A DNA stretch of 53,247 nt from Methylobacterium segetis (GCF_004348265.1 NZ_SMNT01000030.1:1-53247), one strand, 5' to 3'. Shown: positions 36,450-44,755, numbered from the stretch's first letter. The notes: generated from the letters alone by a model not told the origin. A program made the numbers and translations.

Positions 36450-36868
36450 AGATTGTCCCGCCGGCCAAGCCCGGACTTCGGGGGCGGCAGGGCCGGCCGG
36501 TATCGCCGAACGCGGCGAGCAAGGGCTGAGGTCGTGCCGGATGCCGCGTCATCCCGACTGTGCCGAGCGCCTCGCGGGCGGCTGACCACCCTCCCCCTCG
36601 CCCACCGTTTCCTTTTCGCCACACGCGGCAGGATCCCCGTCGTACCGCCGTCATGGCGGGGCGGGCATGGTGCGCGCGTTGCATGCGGCCTACTCGCGTC
36701 GTGTGTTCTCCGACCCGGATGCTCTCCACAGGCAATGCACGGCGCGGTGGAACCTGCGCGCCCGCTTGCGATTGGCTCACAAACATCAGGAGACGCCCGG
36801 CAATACAGGTTTGACAAGCTCGCGCAGTGACAAGTCCAGGTTGGCAAGTCCAAGTGGAGTGTTGATCG
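36450..36868. other. Intergenic region between uvrD and phoH, with a putative phoH promoter
   Basis: 419 bp without a supported gene. Just before phoH there is TTGACA at 36811-36816 and two direct repeats of CAAGTCCA at 36831-36838 and 36845-36852, spaced 14 bp. They could be a promoter plus an operator or activator site. The left part holds GC-rich inverted segments (GCCGGCC near 36462 and GGCCGGC near 36494) that may end uvrD transcription. Confidence 0.5.
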
Positions 36869-37585
36869 ATGAAAAGACGGCGCGCACGACTTGAGCTGGT
36901 GGAAGATCGCCCGGTCCGACTGCATCGGACCCGGTTTGACGAGGAGAGGCACTTAAGCCCCATTCAACCCCTGACGGAACGACAAGGCCAGTACCTCGAA
37001 GCCCTCGCATCCCACGCGCAAGTCATCGTCCTCGGACCCGCCGGCACCGGCAAGACCTTCATCGCCGGCACCCGCGCCGCCGACCAACTCCGCCAGCGCC
37101 GCATCGCCAAGGTCGTCATCACGCGGCCGAACGTGCCGTCCGGCCGGTCGCTCGGCTTCTTTCCCGGAACCCTCGAGGACAAGATCGCGCCCTGGGTCGC
37201 CCCGCTGACCGAGGCCATGAAGGAGCGGATGGGCCAGGCGGCCTTCGAGATCGCGCTCAAGACCGGCGACATCGAGATCGTTCCCTTCGAGGTGATGCGT
37301 GGGCGCACCTTCAAGAACTGTCTCGTGATCCTCGACGAGGCGCAGAACACCACCACGGCCGAGATCAAGATGTTCCTGACCCGCATCGGCGACGATTGCC
37401 AGGTCATCATCAACGGCGACGTCTCCCAGACGGACCTGCGCGAGACGAGCGGCCTGCGCACGGTCATCCACCTCGTGAAGAGCCGCATGATGCCGATCCC
37501 GGTCGTGGAGTTCACCCGCGACGATATCGTCCGCTCCGGCATCTGTGCCGAATGGGTGAAGGCCTTCGAGGAAACCAATCTCTGA
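36869..37585 (+). CDS. PhoH-family P-loop ATPase
   Basis: 238-residue cytoplasmic ATPase of the PhoH family. The domain is a single RecA-like NTPase: Walker A GPAGTGKT (56-63), ITRPNVPSGRSLGFFPGTLE, Walker B LVILDEAQNTT and the arginine region GDVSQTDLRETSGL. The basic N-terminus MKRRRARLEL may bind nucleic acid. This short form without a KH or PIN domain corresponds to the PhoH2-lacking, PsiH/PhoL-like group, which has been tied to phosphate starvation and RNA metabolism but is not well characterised. GGAG lies 10-13 bp before the ATG, and a TTGACA plus repeats lie upstream. A 9-bp stem follows the stop. Confidence 0.88.
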   Translation: MKRRRARLELVEDRPVRLHRTRFDEERHLSPIQPLTERQGQYLEALASHAQVIVLGPAGTGKTFIAGTRAADQLRQRRIAKVVITRPNVPSGRSLGFFPGTLEDKIAPWVAPLTEAMKERMGQAAFEIALKTGDIEIVPFEVMRGRTFKNCLVILDEAQNTTTAEIKMFLTRIGDDCQVIINGDVSQTDLRETSGLRTVIHLVKSRMMPIPVVEFTRDDIVRSGICAEWVKAFEETNL

Positions 37586-37600
37586 CCCGGAGGTTGTAGC

Positions 37601-37626
37601 CGGCGGGTCTCAATCGGGACCCGCCG
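37601..37626 (+). terminator. Hairpin after phoH
   Basis: A 9-bp perfect stem (CGGCGGGTC with its complement) and an 8-nt loop, 15 bp after the phoH stop. No T-run. Confidence 0.6.
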
Positions 37627-37719
37627 CGCAACGGAAGCGCGATGGCCACCTCCGAAGCGACCCTTTCGGAGGAGAGACCCGGCGCCGCGCTCGGGGAACA
37701 GAGAAAAGGAATCTCGTTC

Positions 37720-37971
37720 GTGAGGAAGATGACCTACGCCTTCGCCGTCCTGGCCTCGCTCGGCGCTGCCGGCCTTGCCACTTCGGCCTCCGCGGCCCCC
37801 GGCGCGCCGATGGGCGTCACCGCCCCCGATGCCACGACCCAGGTCTACATGACGCCGATGGAGCGCCGCATGATGGAGCGCCGCATGATGCGCCGTCACA
37901 TGGAGCGCCGCATGATGCGTCGGGAGATGATGCGTCGGGAGATGCGCCGCGACATGCGCCGCGGCATGTGA
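37720..37971 (+). CDS. Met/Arg-rich small exported protein, 83 aa
   Basis: A GTG start at 37720 is preferred because AAAAGGA lies 10-16 bp upstream and it gives a compact signal peptide (VRKMTYAFAVLASLGAAGLA, cut after ASA); an in-frame ATG at 37642 would add 26 residues with no function. The mature protein of about 55 residues begins APGAPMG and then becomes an almost pure Met/Arg/Glu repeat (MTPMERRMMERRMMRR) to its end. It contains about 16 Met and no Cys. Met-rich exported tails of this kind can bind copper or silver or act as a sacrificial target for oxidants, but this is only inference. The DNA repeat (CGCATGATG units) could expand or contract. A strong terminator follows. Confidence 0.72.
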   Translation: MRKMTYAFAVLASLGAAGLATSASAAPGAPMGVTAPDATTQVYMTPMERRMMERRMMRRHMERRMMRREMMRREMRRDMRRGM

Positions 37972-37997
37972 GCCGAGGCGCACGCGCCGAAGCGAGA

Positions 37998-38021
37998 GGG
38001 GGCCGCAGGGCCCCCTTTTTT
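37998..38021 (+). terminator. Intrinsic terminator with T6 tail
   Basis: Stem GGGGGCC/GGCCCCC with a 4-nt loop is followed by TTTTTT, 26 bp after the stop of the Met/Arg-rich gene. A classical rho-independent terminator. Confidence 0.85.
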
Positions 38022-38095
38022 CGCGCCCGCACCCTTGGATCGTGGAGCGGGAGCCGGCACGCCGTGCAGGCGGGCGGCCGGCGCGCGATGCGGCG

Positions 38096-39616
38096 TCAAT
38101 TTCTCGCGGACGTCGCCTTCTCGGAAGCCTTCGCATCCGGCTTGGCGGCCGGCTTGGCGTCCGCTCTCGCCTCCGCCTTGCCGGGCTTCGTCGAGACTCC
38201 GGCGGGCTCCTTGCGGGCCTGAAGTGTCGTCACGTGGGCGGTCCTCGCGACGTGGGCATTCCTCGCGACTTGGGCGGGCTTGGTCGACTCCGGCAGGGCG
38301 GCGATCGCCGGCACCGTCGCCGCGTCCGTGGCCGGCGTCGCGGGAGCGCGCTTGCCGAGCAGGTTGCTGAACATCTTCTGATAGGCAGCCGGATCGCCCT
38401 CCGCGTCCGCCACCGTGATGCGCGCCGGCGTCGCCGCCTTGCCGGCCTCAGGGGTGGGGACGGCTTGGGCGACGAGGCTCGGCTCGCCCTTGTGCGGCCC
38501 TTTCCGCTCGCCTTTCCGCGCGAGCGAGGCTGCCGCGGCCTTCGTCGGGATCGGCGCGTCGACGCTCGCCGTCATCATCGGACGGCCCTTGGCGTCGACC
38601 TCGATCTCGCGGGGACCAGCGGCCAGGGTCTCCGGCCTGCTCACCTCTCCGAGATTGTGGCGGGCATAATCCTTGGATGCGTAGGGAAGCCCCTCCTCGG
38701 AGGCGTTGGTGAGGCTCGCGAAGGCATTCGGCTGCGGCTGCTGCCGGAAGACCGGGTTCTGATCGCCATCGTCGTAGACGACCCGCGTCGCCGCCGTACC
38801 CTTGCCGACGAGTTCGGCGATCTCGCGGTTGTCGCGCTCGCGCTTCTCTGCGACCAGCGTATCGACCTTGGGATTGCAGGAGCCGGCCGCGGCATCGGCA
38901 CCCCCGAACACGTAGCGGGTGCCGCACAGACCGACCCGCGGCTCGTCCTTCAGGGCCTCGAAGTAATCCGACCCTTCCTTGAGGTTGCGCCAGAAGGGCG
39001 CGTTCGGATCGTTGCGGAACTTCGCGAAATTCTGCGCCGTCATCCGGAACGGGTAGGACTGGAACTGGAAGCCCCGCTGGCCGCCCGCGAAGGCTTCACG
39101 CGCGATCGCGTAGAGTTCTGCCATCGACTCGTCGGTCATCGCGAAGCAGCCGGCCGACGAGCAGGTGCCGTGCACCATGATGTAGTTGCCGCTGCGCCCG
39201 TTCGCCCGGTCGAAGGCGTTCGGATACCCGGTGTCGAAGGAGAGGTAATAGGCCGAGTTCGGGTTCATCTGCCCGGGCGTGATTGTGTAGAAGCCCTCCG
39301 GCGCCTGTCGATCGCCCTGCTTGGTCTTCGGCCCGAGCTGACCCGACCAGCGGCAGATCGGGAAGGTCTTGAGCAGCGCGTATTGCCCGGACGAGCCGCG
39401 CTTCCACACCTCCATCTCCGCCTCCTTCTTGTAGGCGCGGATCAGGATAGGGTCGGTCTGCGACATGCCCTTCGTCTGCATCAGGGCGAGGGTCTTCTGG
39501 GGAATGGGCGTGAGATGGCGGGTCGAGCCGCCGCCGCCGAAAGTGCCGTCCTGGCAAGCCCCGAGGAGAGACGCGAGCGCAACAAGACTCGCAGCCGCGA
39601 GCGGACGCACAGCCAT
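38096..39616 (-). CDS. L,D-transpeptidase-family lipoprotein (YafK/DpaA-like)
   Basis: 506-residue envelope protein. A lipoprotein signal MAVRPLAAASLVALASLLGAC predicts lipidation at Cys21. The YkuD domain (about residues 55-240) has the catalytic motif HGTCSSAGCFAMTD with His149 and Cys157, as in the YafK branch that cleaves or forms links between peptidoglycan and outer-membrane lipoprotein. Residues from about 290 onwards form a long low-complexity Ala/Lys/Pro-rich tail (ETLAAGPREIEVDAKGRP to AKPDAKASEKATSARN) with many KPxA-like repeats, probably extended and basic and able to bind cell wall. Typical YafK has about 250 residues, so half of this protein is the extra tail. Whether it builds or removes crosslinks cannot be told here. 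Confidence 0.85.
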   Translation of the reverse strand: MAVRPLAAASLVALASLLGACQDGTFGGGGSTRHLTPIPQKTLALMQTKGMSQTDPILIRAYKKEAEMEVWKRGSSGQYALLKTFPICRWSGQLGPKTKQGDRQAPEGFYTITPGQMNPNSAYYLSFDTGYPNAFDRANGRSGNYIMVHGTCSSAGCFAMTDESMAELYAIAREAFAGGQRGFQFQSYPFRMTAQNFAKFRNDPNAPFWRNLKEGSDYFEALKDEPRVGLCGTRYVFGGADAAAGSCNPKVDTLVAEKRERDNREIAELVGKGTAATRVVYDDGDQNPVFRQQPQPNAFASLTNASEEGLPYASKDYARHNLGEVSRPETLAAGPREIEVDAKGRPMMTASVDAPIPTKAAAASLARKGERKGPHKGEPSLVAQAVPTPEAGKAATPARITVADAEGDPAAYQKMFSNLLGKRAPATPATDAATVPAIAALPESTKPAQVARNAHVARTAHVTTLQARKEPAGVSTKPGKAEARADAKPAAKPDAKASEKATSARN

Positions 39617-39953
39617 GGGGAACCCCGGTCCTCGATCATCACCGCCCGCGGGACGGTCTCCCGTCGGACGCTACTCCCCAACCCATTAGCTTCGTTAAAC
39701 TTACCCGGCCCTTACCGCAATGATCGCGAAGACACGGTGCCGGCCGCCTGTGAAGTGCGGTTACAGATGTTCGCCGGCCGTCGCGAAGTCGACGGGATGG
39801 GCACGACCCGCGGGCCGGATCCTGTAGGGCGCCAGCGCGACATCCGAAGAGGCGGGCATCCGGGGGCTCGCGAACGTGCCAAAACGTCGCAGCCGGGACG
39901 CGGGAGCTCGGATGACAGGCGATCGCGGCCGAGCGCCCTTCGGGCGAGCCCCG
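39617..39953. other. Intergenic region between accA end and L,D-transpeptidase start
   Basis: 337 bp without a supported gene. Bases 39685-39715 are AT-richer (TTCGTTAAACTTACC) and lie 70-100 bp upstream of the L,D-transpeptidase gene, the probable promoter. I see no strong terminator for accA. Confidence 0.4.
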
Positions 39954-40907
39954 TCACAGCTTGCGGCCGATATCGAGGAATTTTGCGGCCCGGCGGTCGC
40001 GGATCTCGGCGGCGCCCATCCCGTCGAACTCGGCGAGCGCCGCGGTGAGCGCGTTGCCGGCTGCCGCGATGGCCGCCTCGCGGTCCCGGTGGGCGCCCCC
40101 CGTCGCCTCGGGCACGATCGTGTCGATGATGCCGAGGCGCAGGAGGTCCTGGGCCGTGATCTTCATGGCGGTCGCGGCGTCGTGGGCCCGGCCCTGGTCG
40201 CGCCACAGGATCGAGGCGGCGCCCTCGGGCGAGATCACCCCGTAGATCGCGTGTTCCAGCATCAGGACGCGATTGGCGGTGGCGATGGCGATGGCGCCGC
40301 CCGAGCCGCCCTCGCCGATGACGAGGGCGATGTTCGGCACGCCGAGCGACAGGCAGGCTTCCGTCGAGCGGGCGATGGCCTCGGCCTGGCCCCGCTCCTC
40401 CGCCTCGATGCCGGGGAAGGCGCCCGCCGTGTCGACGAAGGCCAGAACCGGCAGGCCGAAGCGATCGGCGAGTTCCATCAGGCGCACGGCCTTGCGGTAG
40501 CCCTCGGGCTTCGCCATCCCGAAATTGTGGCGCAGGCGCGTCTCCGTGGTCGAGCCCTTCTCCTGGCCGAGCACGCAGACCGGCCGGCCGCGGAAACGCC
40601 CGAACCCGCCGACGATCGCCTCGTCCTCGCCGAAGCTGCGGTCGCCAGCGAGCGGCGAGAACTCCGTGATGAGCCCGGCGCAGTAATCGACGAAGTGCGG
40701 GCGCTGCGGATGGCGGGCGACCTGCGTCTTCTGCCAGGGGGTCAGGTTCGCGTAGATCTCGGCCAAGGCCTGGGCGGCCTTGGTCTCGAGGCGGCCCACC
40801 TCCTCGCTGATGGAGACGGCGCCGTCGCGGGCGCCCATCGCCTTGAGCTCCTCGACTTTCGCCTCCAGCTCCGCGACGGGCTTTTCGAAGTCGAGATAGG
40901 AGCGCAT
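39954..40907 (-). CDS. accA: Acetyl-CoA carboxylase carboxyltransferase subunit alpha
   Basis: 317-residue alpha subunit of acetyl-CoA carboxylase carboxyltransferase, which with AccD transfers CO2 from carboxybiotin to acetyl-CoA for fatty acid synthesis. The start MRSYLDFEKPVAELEAKVEE is the classical AccA N-terminus, so ATG at 40907 is right although the frame is open much further upstream. Other marks: LTPWQKTQVARHPQRPHFVD, GQEKGSTTETRLRHNFGM, TAGAFPGIEAEERGQ, GEGGSGGAIAI and YGVISPEGAASILW. Length matches E. coli AccA (319). It is monocistronic here, as is usual, with divergent 3-hydroxybutyrate dehydrogenase upstream. AccA belongs to the same metabolic area (malonyl-CoA) as the mdc operon further right. 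Confidence 0.95.
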   Translation of the reverse strand: MRSYLDFEKPVAELEAKVEELKAMGARDGAVSISEEVGRLETKAAQALAEIYANLTPWQKTQVARHPQRPHFVDYCAGLITEFSPLAGDRSFGEDEAIVGGFGRFRGRPVCVLGQEKGSTTETRLRHNFGMAKPEGYRKAVRLMELADRFGLPVLAFVDTAGAFPGIEAEERGQAEAIARSTEACLSLGVPNIALVIGEGGSGGAIAIATANRVLMLEHAIYGVISPEGAASILWRDQGRAHDAATAMKITAQDLLRLGIIDTIVPEATGGAHRDREAAIAAAGNALTAALAEFDGMGAAEIRDRRAAKFLDIGRKL

Positions 40908-41237
40908 CACACCGTCTGAGAATCGTTCGGGAGGGCACCGGCCCGACGACGCGGACGTGCACTCCACGCGGGCCATTGGCAGGCCGATATGGCGACGATG
41001 CGGCGGCGCGGCGGGCGTCCGGCGGCACGTGTCGGCCTCGCGGATGGCCGATCCCCGGGCGGCGCGGAAACTGGCGAAGCGGGGCTGGCCTGTCAACGGC
41101 GGCCCGGCAAGCGACAAGATCGCGCGAGCGTCAGGCCCTCCCTTCGTTGCCCCGGGTGACCGCCCCCGCTCCCTGCCGCTACAACGGGCTCTCGACGCCG
41201 CGGCCGCTCCGCGCCCCGGCCGCCAGCGAGGCGCACC
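40908..41237. other. Divergent intergenic region between accA and the 3-hydroxybutyrate dehydrogenase gene
   Basis: 330 bp GC-rich sequence without a supported gene or strong hairpin. It must hold both divergent promoters. Confidence 0.4.
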
Positions 41238-42023
41238 ATGATTCTGCAATCCAAGGCCGCCGTGGTCACGGGCTCGACGAGTGGCATCGGACTCGCCATC
41301 GCCAAGGCCCTCGCGCGCGAGGGCGCCGACGTGATGATCAACGGCCTCGGCGACCCGGGCCAGATCGAACGGACCCGCGCCGGGATCGAGGCGGAGCACG
41401 GCGTGCGCGTGCTCTACTCCGGCGCCGACATGACGAAGCCGTCCGAGATCGCCGCCATGGTCGCGGAGGCCGAGGATGCCTTCGGCCGCGTCGATGTTCT
41501 GGTGAACAATGCCGGCATCCAGTTCGTGTCGCCGGTCGAGGAATTCCCGCCCGAGAAATGGGACGCGATCCTGGCGATCAACCTGTCCTCGGCCTTCCAC
41601 ACGATCCGCGCGGCGGTGCCCGGCATGAAGGCGCGGGGCTTCGGGCGGATCGTCAACATCGCCTCGGCCCATTCCCTCGTCGCCTCCCCGTTCAAATCCG
41701 CCTACGTGGCGGCCAAGCACGGGCTCGTCGGCATGACGAAGTCGGTCGCGCTCGAACTCGCGACCCACGGCGTCACCGTGAACTGCATCTCGCCCGGCTA
41801 CGTCTGGACGCCGCTGGTCGAGAGCCAGATCCCGGACACGATGAAGGCCCGCAACCTGACGAAGGAGCAGGTGATCGAGGAGGTGCTGCTGAAGGCGCAG
41901 CCGACCAAGGAATTCGTCACCGTCGATCAGGTGGCGGCGATCGCCGTGTTCCTGTGCTCGGAGGCGGCGACGCAGATGACCGGCGCGAACCTCTCCGTCG
42001 ATGGCGGCTGGACGGCGCAGTGA
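41238..42023 (+). CDS. 3-hydroxybutyrate dehydrogenase (SDR)
   Basis: 261-residue classical short-chain dehydrogenase that oxidises D-3-hydroxybutyrate to acetoacetate with NAD+, part of poly-3-hydroxybutyrate breakdown. Features: nucleotide loop TGSTSGIGLAIAKALA (about residues 10-25), NNAGIQFVSPVEEFPPEKWD, catalytic Ser in NIASAHSLVASPFKSAYVAAKHG-type sequence with Tyr and Lys spaced four apart, NCISPGYVWTPLVE and the C-terminal GANLSVDGGWTAQ. NAGIQ, AHSLVASPFKSAY and the Q-specific substrate region identify the 3-hydroxybutyrate subgroup among SDRs. The gene is divergent from accA and 48 bp from the convergent csbD-like gene. Confidence 0.88.
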   Translation: MILQSKAAVVTGSTSGIGLAIAKALAREGADVMINGLGDPGQIERTRAGIEAEHGVRVLYSGADMTKPSEIAAMVAEAEDAFGRVDVLVNNAGIQFVSPVEEFPPEKWDAILAINLSSAFHTIRAAVPGMKARGFGRIVNIASAHSLVASPFKSAYVAAKHGLVGMTKSVALELATHGVTVNCISPGYVWTPLVESQIPDTMKARNLTKEQVIEEVLLKAQPTKEFVTVDQVAAIAVFLCSEAATQMTGANLSVDGGWTAQ

Positions 42024-42071
42024 GAGGCGACGTCCTCCGGCCGCCGGGGCCGGAGGGCGCGTTCGATCGCT

Positions 42072-42416
42072 CTATCGGCGGCCGTGCAGCAGCAGGGCGA
42101 GGCCGTAGCCGACCGCACCCGCGATCAGGAGCGCGATGAGCGGGTTCTCCTCGACGCGCTCGCCGACGACGCGGCGGCCGTCCTTGAGATAGGTGCCGCC
42201 GCGCTCGTAGGCGTCGCCCGCGTAATCCGACAGGTCGTCGGCCACGTTGCGCAGGGTGTCCTTGGCCTGCCCGTAGGCGTCCTGGGCGCGCCCCTGCGCC
42301 TCGCGGAAGCGGCCCTCGACCGAGTCGCGGGACGAGCCGGCGAAGTCGCCCGCCGCGCCCTGCACCTTGCCGCCGACTTCCTTGGCGGTCCCGACGATGC
42401 GATCCGTATCAACCAT
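42072..42416 (-). CDS. CsbD-family stress protein with a C-terminal membrane anchor
   Basis: 114-residue protein starting MVDTDRIVGTAKEVGGKVQG, the CsbD family opening, a general-stress protein found in many bacteria with no known biochemical role. The CsbD motif is followed by Asp/Gly/Arg-rich amphipathic repeats (REAQGRAQDAYGQAKDTLRN) and, unlike short CsbD proteins of 60-70 residues, by a C-terminal segment like that of ElaB/YqjD ribosome-binding membrane proteins: GERVEENPLIALLIAGAVGYGLALLLHGRR-type anchor (about 88-112). Ribosome site GAGGAGA is seen upstream. It stands alone, convergent with the dehydrogenase. Confidence 0.8.
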   Translation of the reverse strand: MVDTDRIVGTAKEVGGKVQGAAGDFAGSSRDSVEGRFREAQGRAQDAYGQAKDTLRNVADDLSDYAGDAYERGGTYLKDGRRVVGERVEENPLIALLIAGAVGYGLALLLHGRR

Positions 42417-42581
42417 GGCTGATCTCCTCTCTCGGTGACCGTGCGTCCGCGGGGGCGGGCCGCCGGCTCCGTCGGACTTGCAAACGCCCGAGGAGGCGAT
42501 TGTGCACCGCCAAGGTCCGCACTTTTTGGTGCGGTGCCCGCGAAGGGCGTCCCGATTCCGGCCCTCCGAGGGGGTGCGGAA

Positions 42582-43199
42582 TCAGAAGTCCCGGCGCGCC
42601 CGCCGCGTCAGCATCGTCGCCACGGCGGCGAGCGCCCTCAACGTCCGCTGCGGATCGGTGGCGGGGCGGGCGCCCCGCGAGCGGCGGGTGCGGGGGCTTG
42701 GAGGGATGTGGACGAACAGCACCGGGCAGGGTTCGGCGAGAGCCCGGAAGTAGCTCGCGTTGCAAAGGTATCGCCCGGCGTCGCGCGAGGCTGCCACCGG
42801 GATGCCGTGCCGGCGCAGGATGGCGACGGCGGCGTGGGCGGCCGGACTCGTCCGCTCGGGCGGCCCCGCCGGATCGAGGGCGAGACGCCCGGCCCGATGC
42901 CCGCTCGCGTCGGGAAACAGCCGGCTCGCGCGGTTGCGGGCGCGGATCTCGACCCTCAGCGCCCGGGCGCGGCTTGCCACGCCGAACATCAGAACCGCCT
43001 GGGGCTTCTCCGCCAGGGCAGGGGCCAGCACCTCCCGTATCGCGTCGTAGGCCGTCCGCAGCACGAGCACGCGCGGCGCCCCGCCGAGAGCCAGCCGCAA
43101 TCCGGGCGCGTTCCCGAGGCGGCGCGCGAGCGCCGCGCTCGGGTTGCGCGGAACGCCGGGGAACGGCCCGAACCCGGTGACGAGGAGGGTTGCGGTCAC
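42582..43199 (-). CDS. Pyroglutamyl-peptidase I-like cysteine peptidase
   Basis: 205-residue C15 peptidase that removes N-terminal pyroglutamate. It begins VTATLLVTGFGPFPGVPRNP, the family's TGFGPF-N-S signature; later ALRVEIRARNRA (region of the catalytic Glu), the nucleophile in GRYLCNASYF and the catalytic His in LFVHIPPSP. The start is GTG at 43199: its GTGA overlaps the meaB stop by 4 bp, so translation is probably coupled. The C-terminus is unusually Arg-rich (RTRRSRGARPATDPQRTL). Linkage to meaB is odd functionally but conserved spacing suggests one transcript. The family is normally about 215 residues. Confidence 0.82.
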   Translation of the reverse strand: MTATLLVTGFGPFPGVPRNPSAALARRLGNAPGLRLALGGAPRVLVLRTAYDAIREVLAPALAEKPQAVLMFGVASRARALRVEIRARNRASRLFPDASGHRAGRLALDPAGPPERTSPAAHAAVAILRRHGIPVAASRDAGRYLCNASYFRALAEPCPVLFVHIPPSPRTRRSRGARPATDPQRTLRALAAVATMLTRRARRDF

Positions 43200-44185
43200 A
43201 ATCCGATCAGGGCCGCAATCGCCTCCGCGCCCGCGGCCGGGGAATGCGTCCCGCCCGCCACGTCGGCCTCGGCCTGGGCCGTGGCCCTCCGCACCTCCGC
43301 CGAGCCGACGAGGCGCTGATGCAGGCGCTCGTGGACGAGGGCCCACATCCACTTCACGTCCTGCTCGCGCCGGCGCTTGGCGATCTCGCCGGTGGCGGTG
43401 AGCTTCTCGCGGTGATCGACGATCTTCTGCCAGAGCGTGTCGAGGCGCGTGTTGTTGAGGCCCGAGACGGTGACGACCGGCGGCGTCCAAGTGGCCGAGG
43501 CCGGCGTCATGATGTGGAGCGCCGCCCGGTACTCGGAGGCCGCTGCGTTCGCCCGCCGCTCGCCCTCGCCGTCGTCGGCCGTGTTGACCGCGATCATATC
43601 GGCGAGTTCGAGGATGCCCTTCTTGATGCCCTGCAATTCGTCGCCCGCGCCGGGCAGCATGAGGACGAGGAAGAAGTCGGTGAGGTCGGCCACCGCCGTC
43701 TCGGACTGCCCGACGCCCACCGTCTCGACGAGGATCACGTCGAAGCCTGCCGCCTCGCAGAGCAGCATCGTCTCGCGGGTCTTGGCCGCCACGCCCCCGA
43801 GCGTGCCCGAGGAGGGCGAGGGCCGGATGAAGGCGTTCGGGTCGACCGCGAGCCGCGCCATCCGGGTCTTGTCGCCGAGGATCGAGCCGCCGGTGCGCGT
43901 CGAGGACGGATCGACGGCGAGGACCGCGACCTTGTGGCCGGCCTCCGTCAGGTTGGCTCCGAGCGCGTCGATCGTCGTCGACTTGCCGACGCCGGGCACG
44001 CCGGTGATGCCGACCCGGATCGCGTTGCCGGTGCGGGGAAGCACCGCGTCGATCAGGTCGCGCGCCGCCGCGCGGTGATCGGCGCGCCGCGATTCGGCGA
44101 GGGTGATCGCGCGTGCCAGGGCCGCGCGGTCGCCCGCGAGGAGGCGCTCGCGGATCCGGTCGAGGTCGAGGGGCGGAGGGGCCAT
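43196..44185 (-). CDS. meaB: Methylmalonyl-CoA mutase-associated GTPase MeaB
   Basis: 329-residue G3E-type GTPase that gates cofactor loading and protects adenosylcobalamin-dependent methylmalonyl-CoA mutase, needed in the ethylmalonyl-CoA pathway and glyoxylate regeneration of methylotrophs. P-loop GITGVPGVGKSTTID (59-73), magnesium and switch region LAVDPSSTRTGGSILGDKTRM, Walker B VETVGVGQSE, and the base-specificity part AVNTADDG (a variation of NKxD). Length equals that of Methylorubrum MeaB. The N-terminal helices and C-terminal dimer arm (VKWMWALVHERLHQRL) are present. The mutase genes are not in the window. The stop overlaps the pyroglutamyl peptidase GTG by 4 bp. Confidence 0.93.
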   Translation of the reverse strand: MAPPPLDLDRIRERLLAGDRAALARAITLAESRRADHRAAARDLIDAVLPRTGNAIRVGITGVPGVGKSTTIDALGANLTEAGHKVAVLAVDPSSTRTGGSILGDKTRMARLAVDPNAFIRPSPSSGTLGGVAAKTRETMLLCEAAGFDVILVETVGVGQSETAVADLTDFFLVLMLPGAGDELQGIKKGILELADMIAVNTADDGEGERRANAAASEYRAALHIMTPASATWTPPVVTVSGLNNTRLDTLWQKIVDHREKLTATGEIAKRRREQDVKWMWALVHERLHQRLVGSAEVRRATAQAEADVAGGTHSPAAGAEAIAALIGL

Positions 44186-44284
44186 GGCCCCTACATGCCG
44201 GGAGGGCGGCCGTTCGTCGAGGGGCGGCGCGAAATTGAAACGGGACGGGATTCGGATTATCGTCCCTCCCGGTTGGGCGCAGGT

Positions 44285-44428
44285 GGACGCCGCGGGTGGG
44301 TCAGACCCGCGACGTCCGTGCTCAGCTGAATGATGATGGGATCATCAGATCAGCGCCAGCGTGATGGTCAGCGACCACGCGCTGGCGTTTTTCGTCACCG
44401 TGATCGTGACGATCGGAACTCCGATCAC
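44285..44428 (+). ncRNA. Candidate structured RNA with intrinsic terminator (570-bp gap 44186-44755)
   Basis: The gap between meaB and the Tat hydrolase gene holds a series of hairpins: CGCGGGT/ACCCGCG at 44291-44311 (outer pairs extend it), TGATGAT/ATCATCA at 44331-44347, and CGCCAGCG/CGCTGGCG at 44354-44387, followed directly by TTTTT (44388-44392). A fourth one, GATCGGA/TCCGATC, lies at 44411-44426. The first three plus the T-run look like a rightward transcript of about 110 nt. A short frame (GTG at 44361, DHALAFFVTVIVTIGTPI) overlaps and could alternatively code a membrane peptide. I match no known RNA family. The rest of the gap (44430-44755) shows nothing clear. Confidence 0.42.
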
Positions 44429-44755
44429 ATCCCCTCACCCCCTTCCCGATCAGGCCCACTCGGATGGCGGCGCCGGGCCAGCACGCCGCAAGCCTGCCTG
44501 CCCCCAGGCCGTCGCGGATCGGAAAGGAGTCTGCCGAACGGGAGCGATGATGCGAGCCGCCTATCCCGCCGGCAAGCAACCAGGGCGCGAGCCTCGCGCC
44601 TGTGCCGCCGACGCCACACCCCGCCCCCTGCCCGCAATCCACATGCGGGCCCGCCACGCCCGTGCCCTGTCATGGCCAAGATTGTGGGCCAGGGGCTAGG
44701 GAGACCGGACCGGCCTCGAGGCGAGACCGGCCACCGAGCGGGGCCCGCGACGATC

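Noticed and set aside
40908..41768. Upstream extension of the accA frame by about 287 codons
   Set aside because: AccA homology starts exactly at MRSYLDFEKP; the extension is antisense to the divergent 3-hydroxybutyrate dehydrogenase gene and intergenic DNA.
44361..44699. Short frame starting GTG-ATG with a hydrophobic stretch (ALAFFVTVIVTIG)
   Set aside because: It overlaps the hairpin-T5 structure, has no clear ribosome site, and after the hydrophobic part turns into low-complexity Arg/Pro/Ala sequence. Kept only as an alternative to the RNA candidate.
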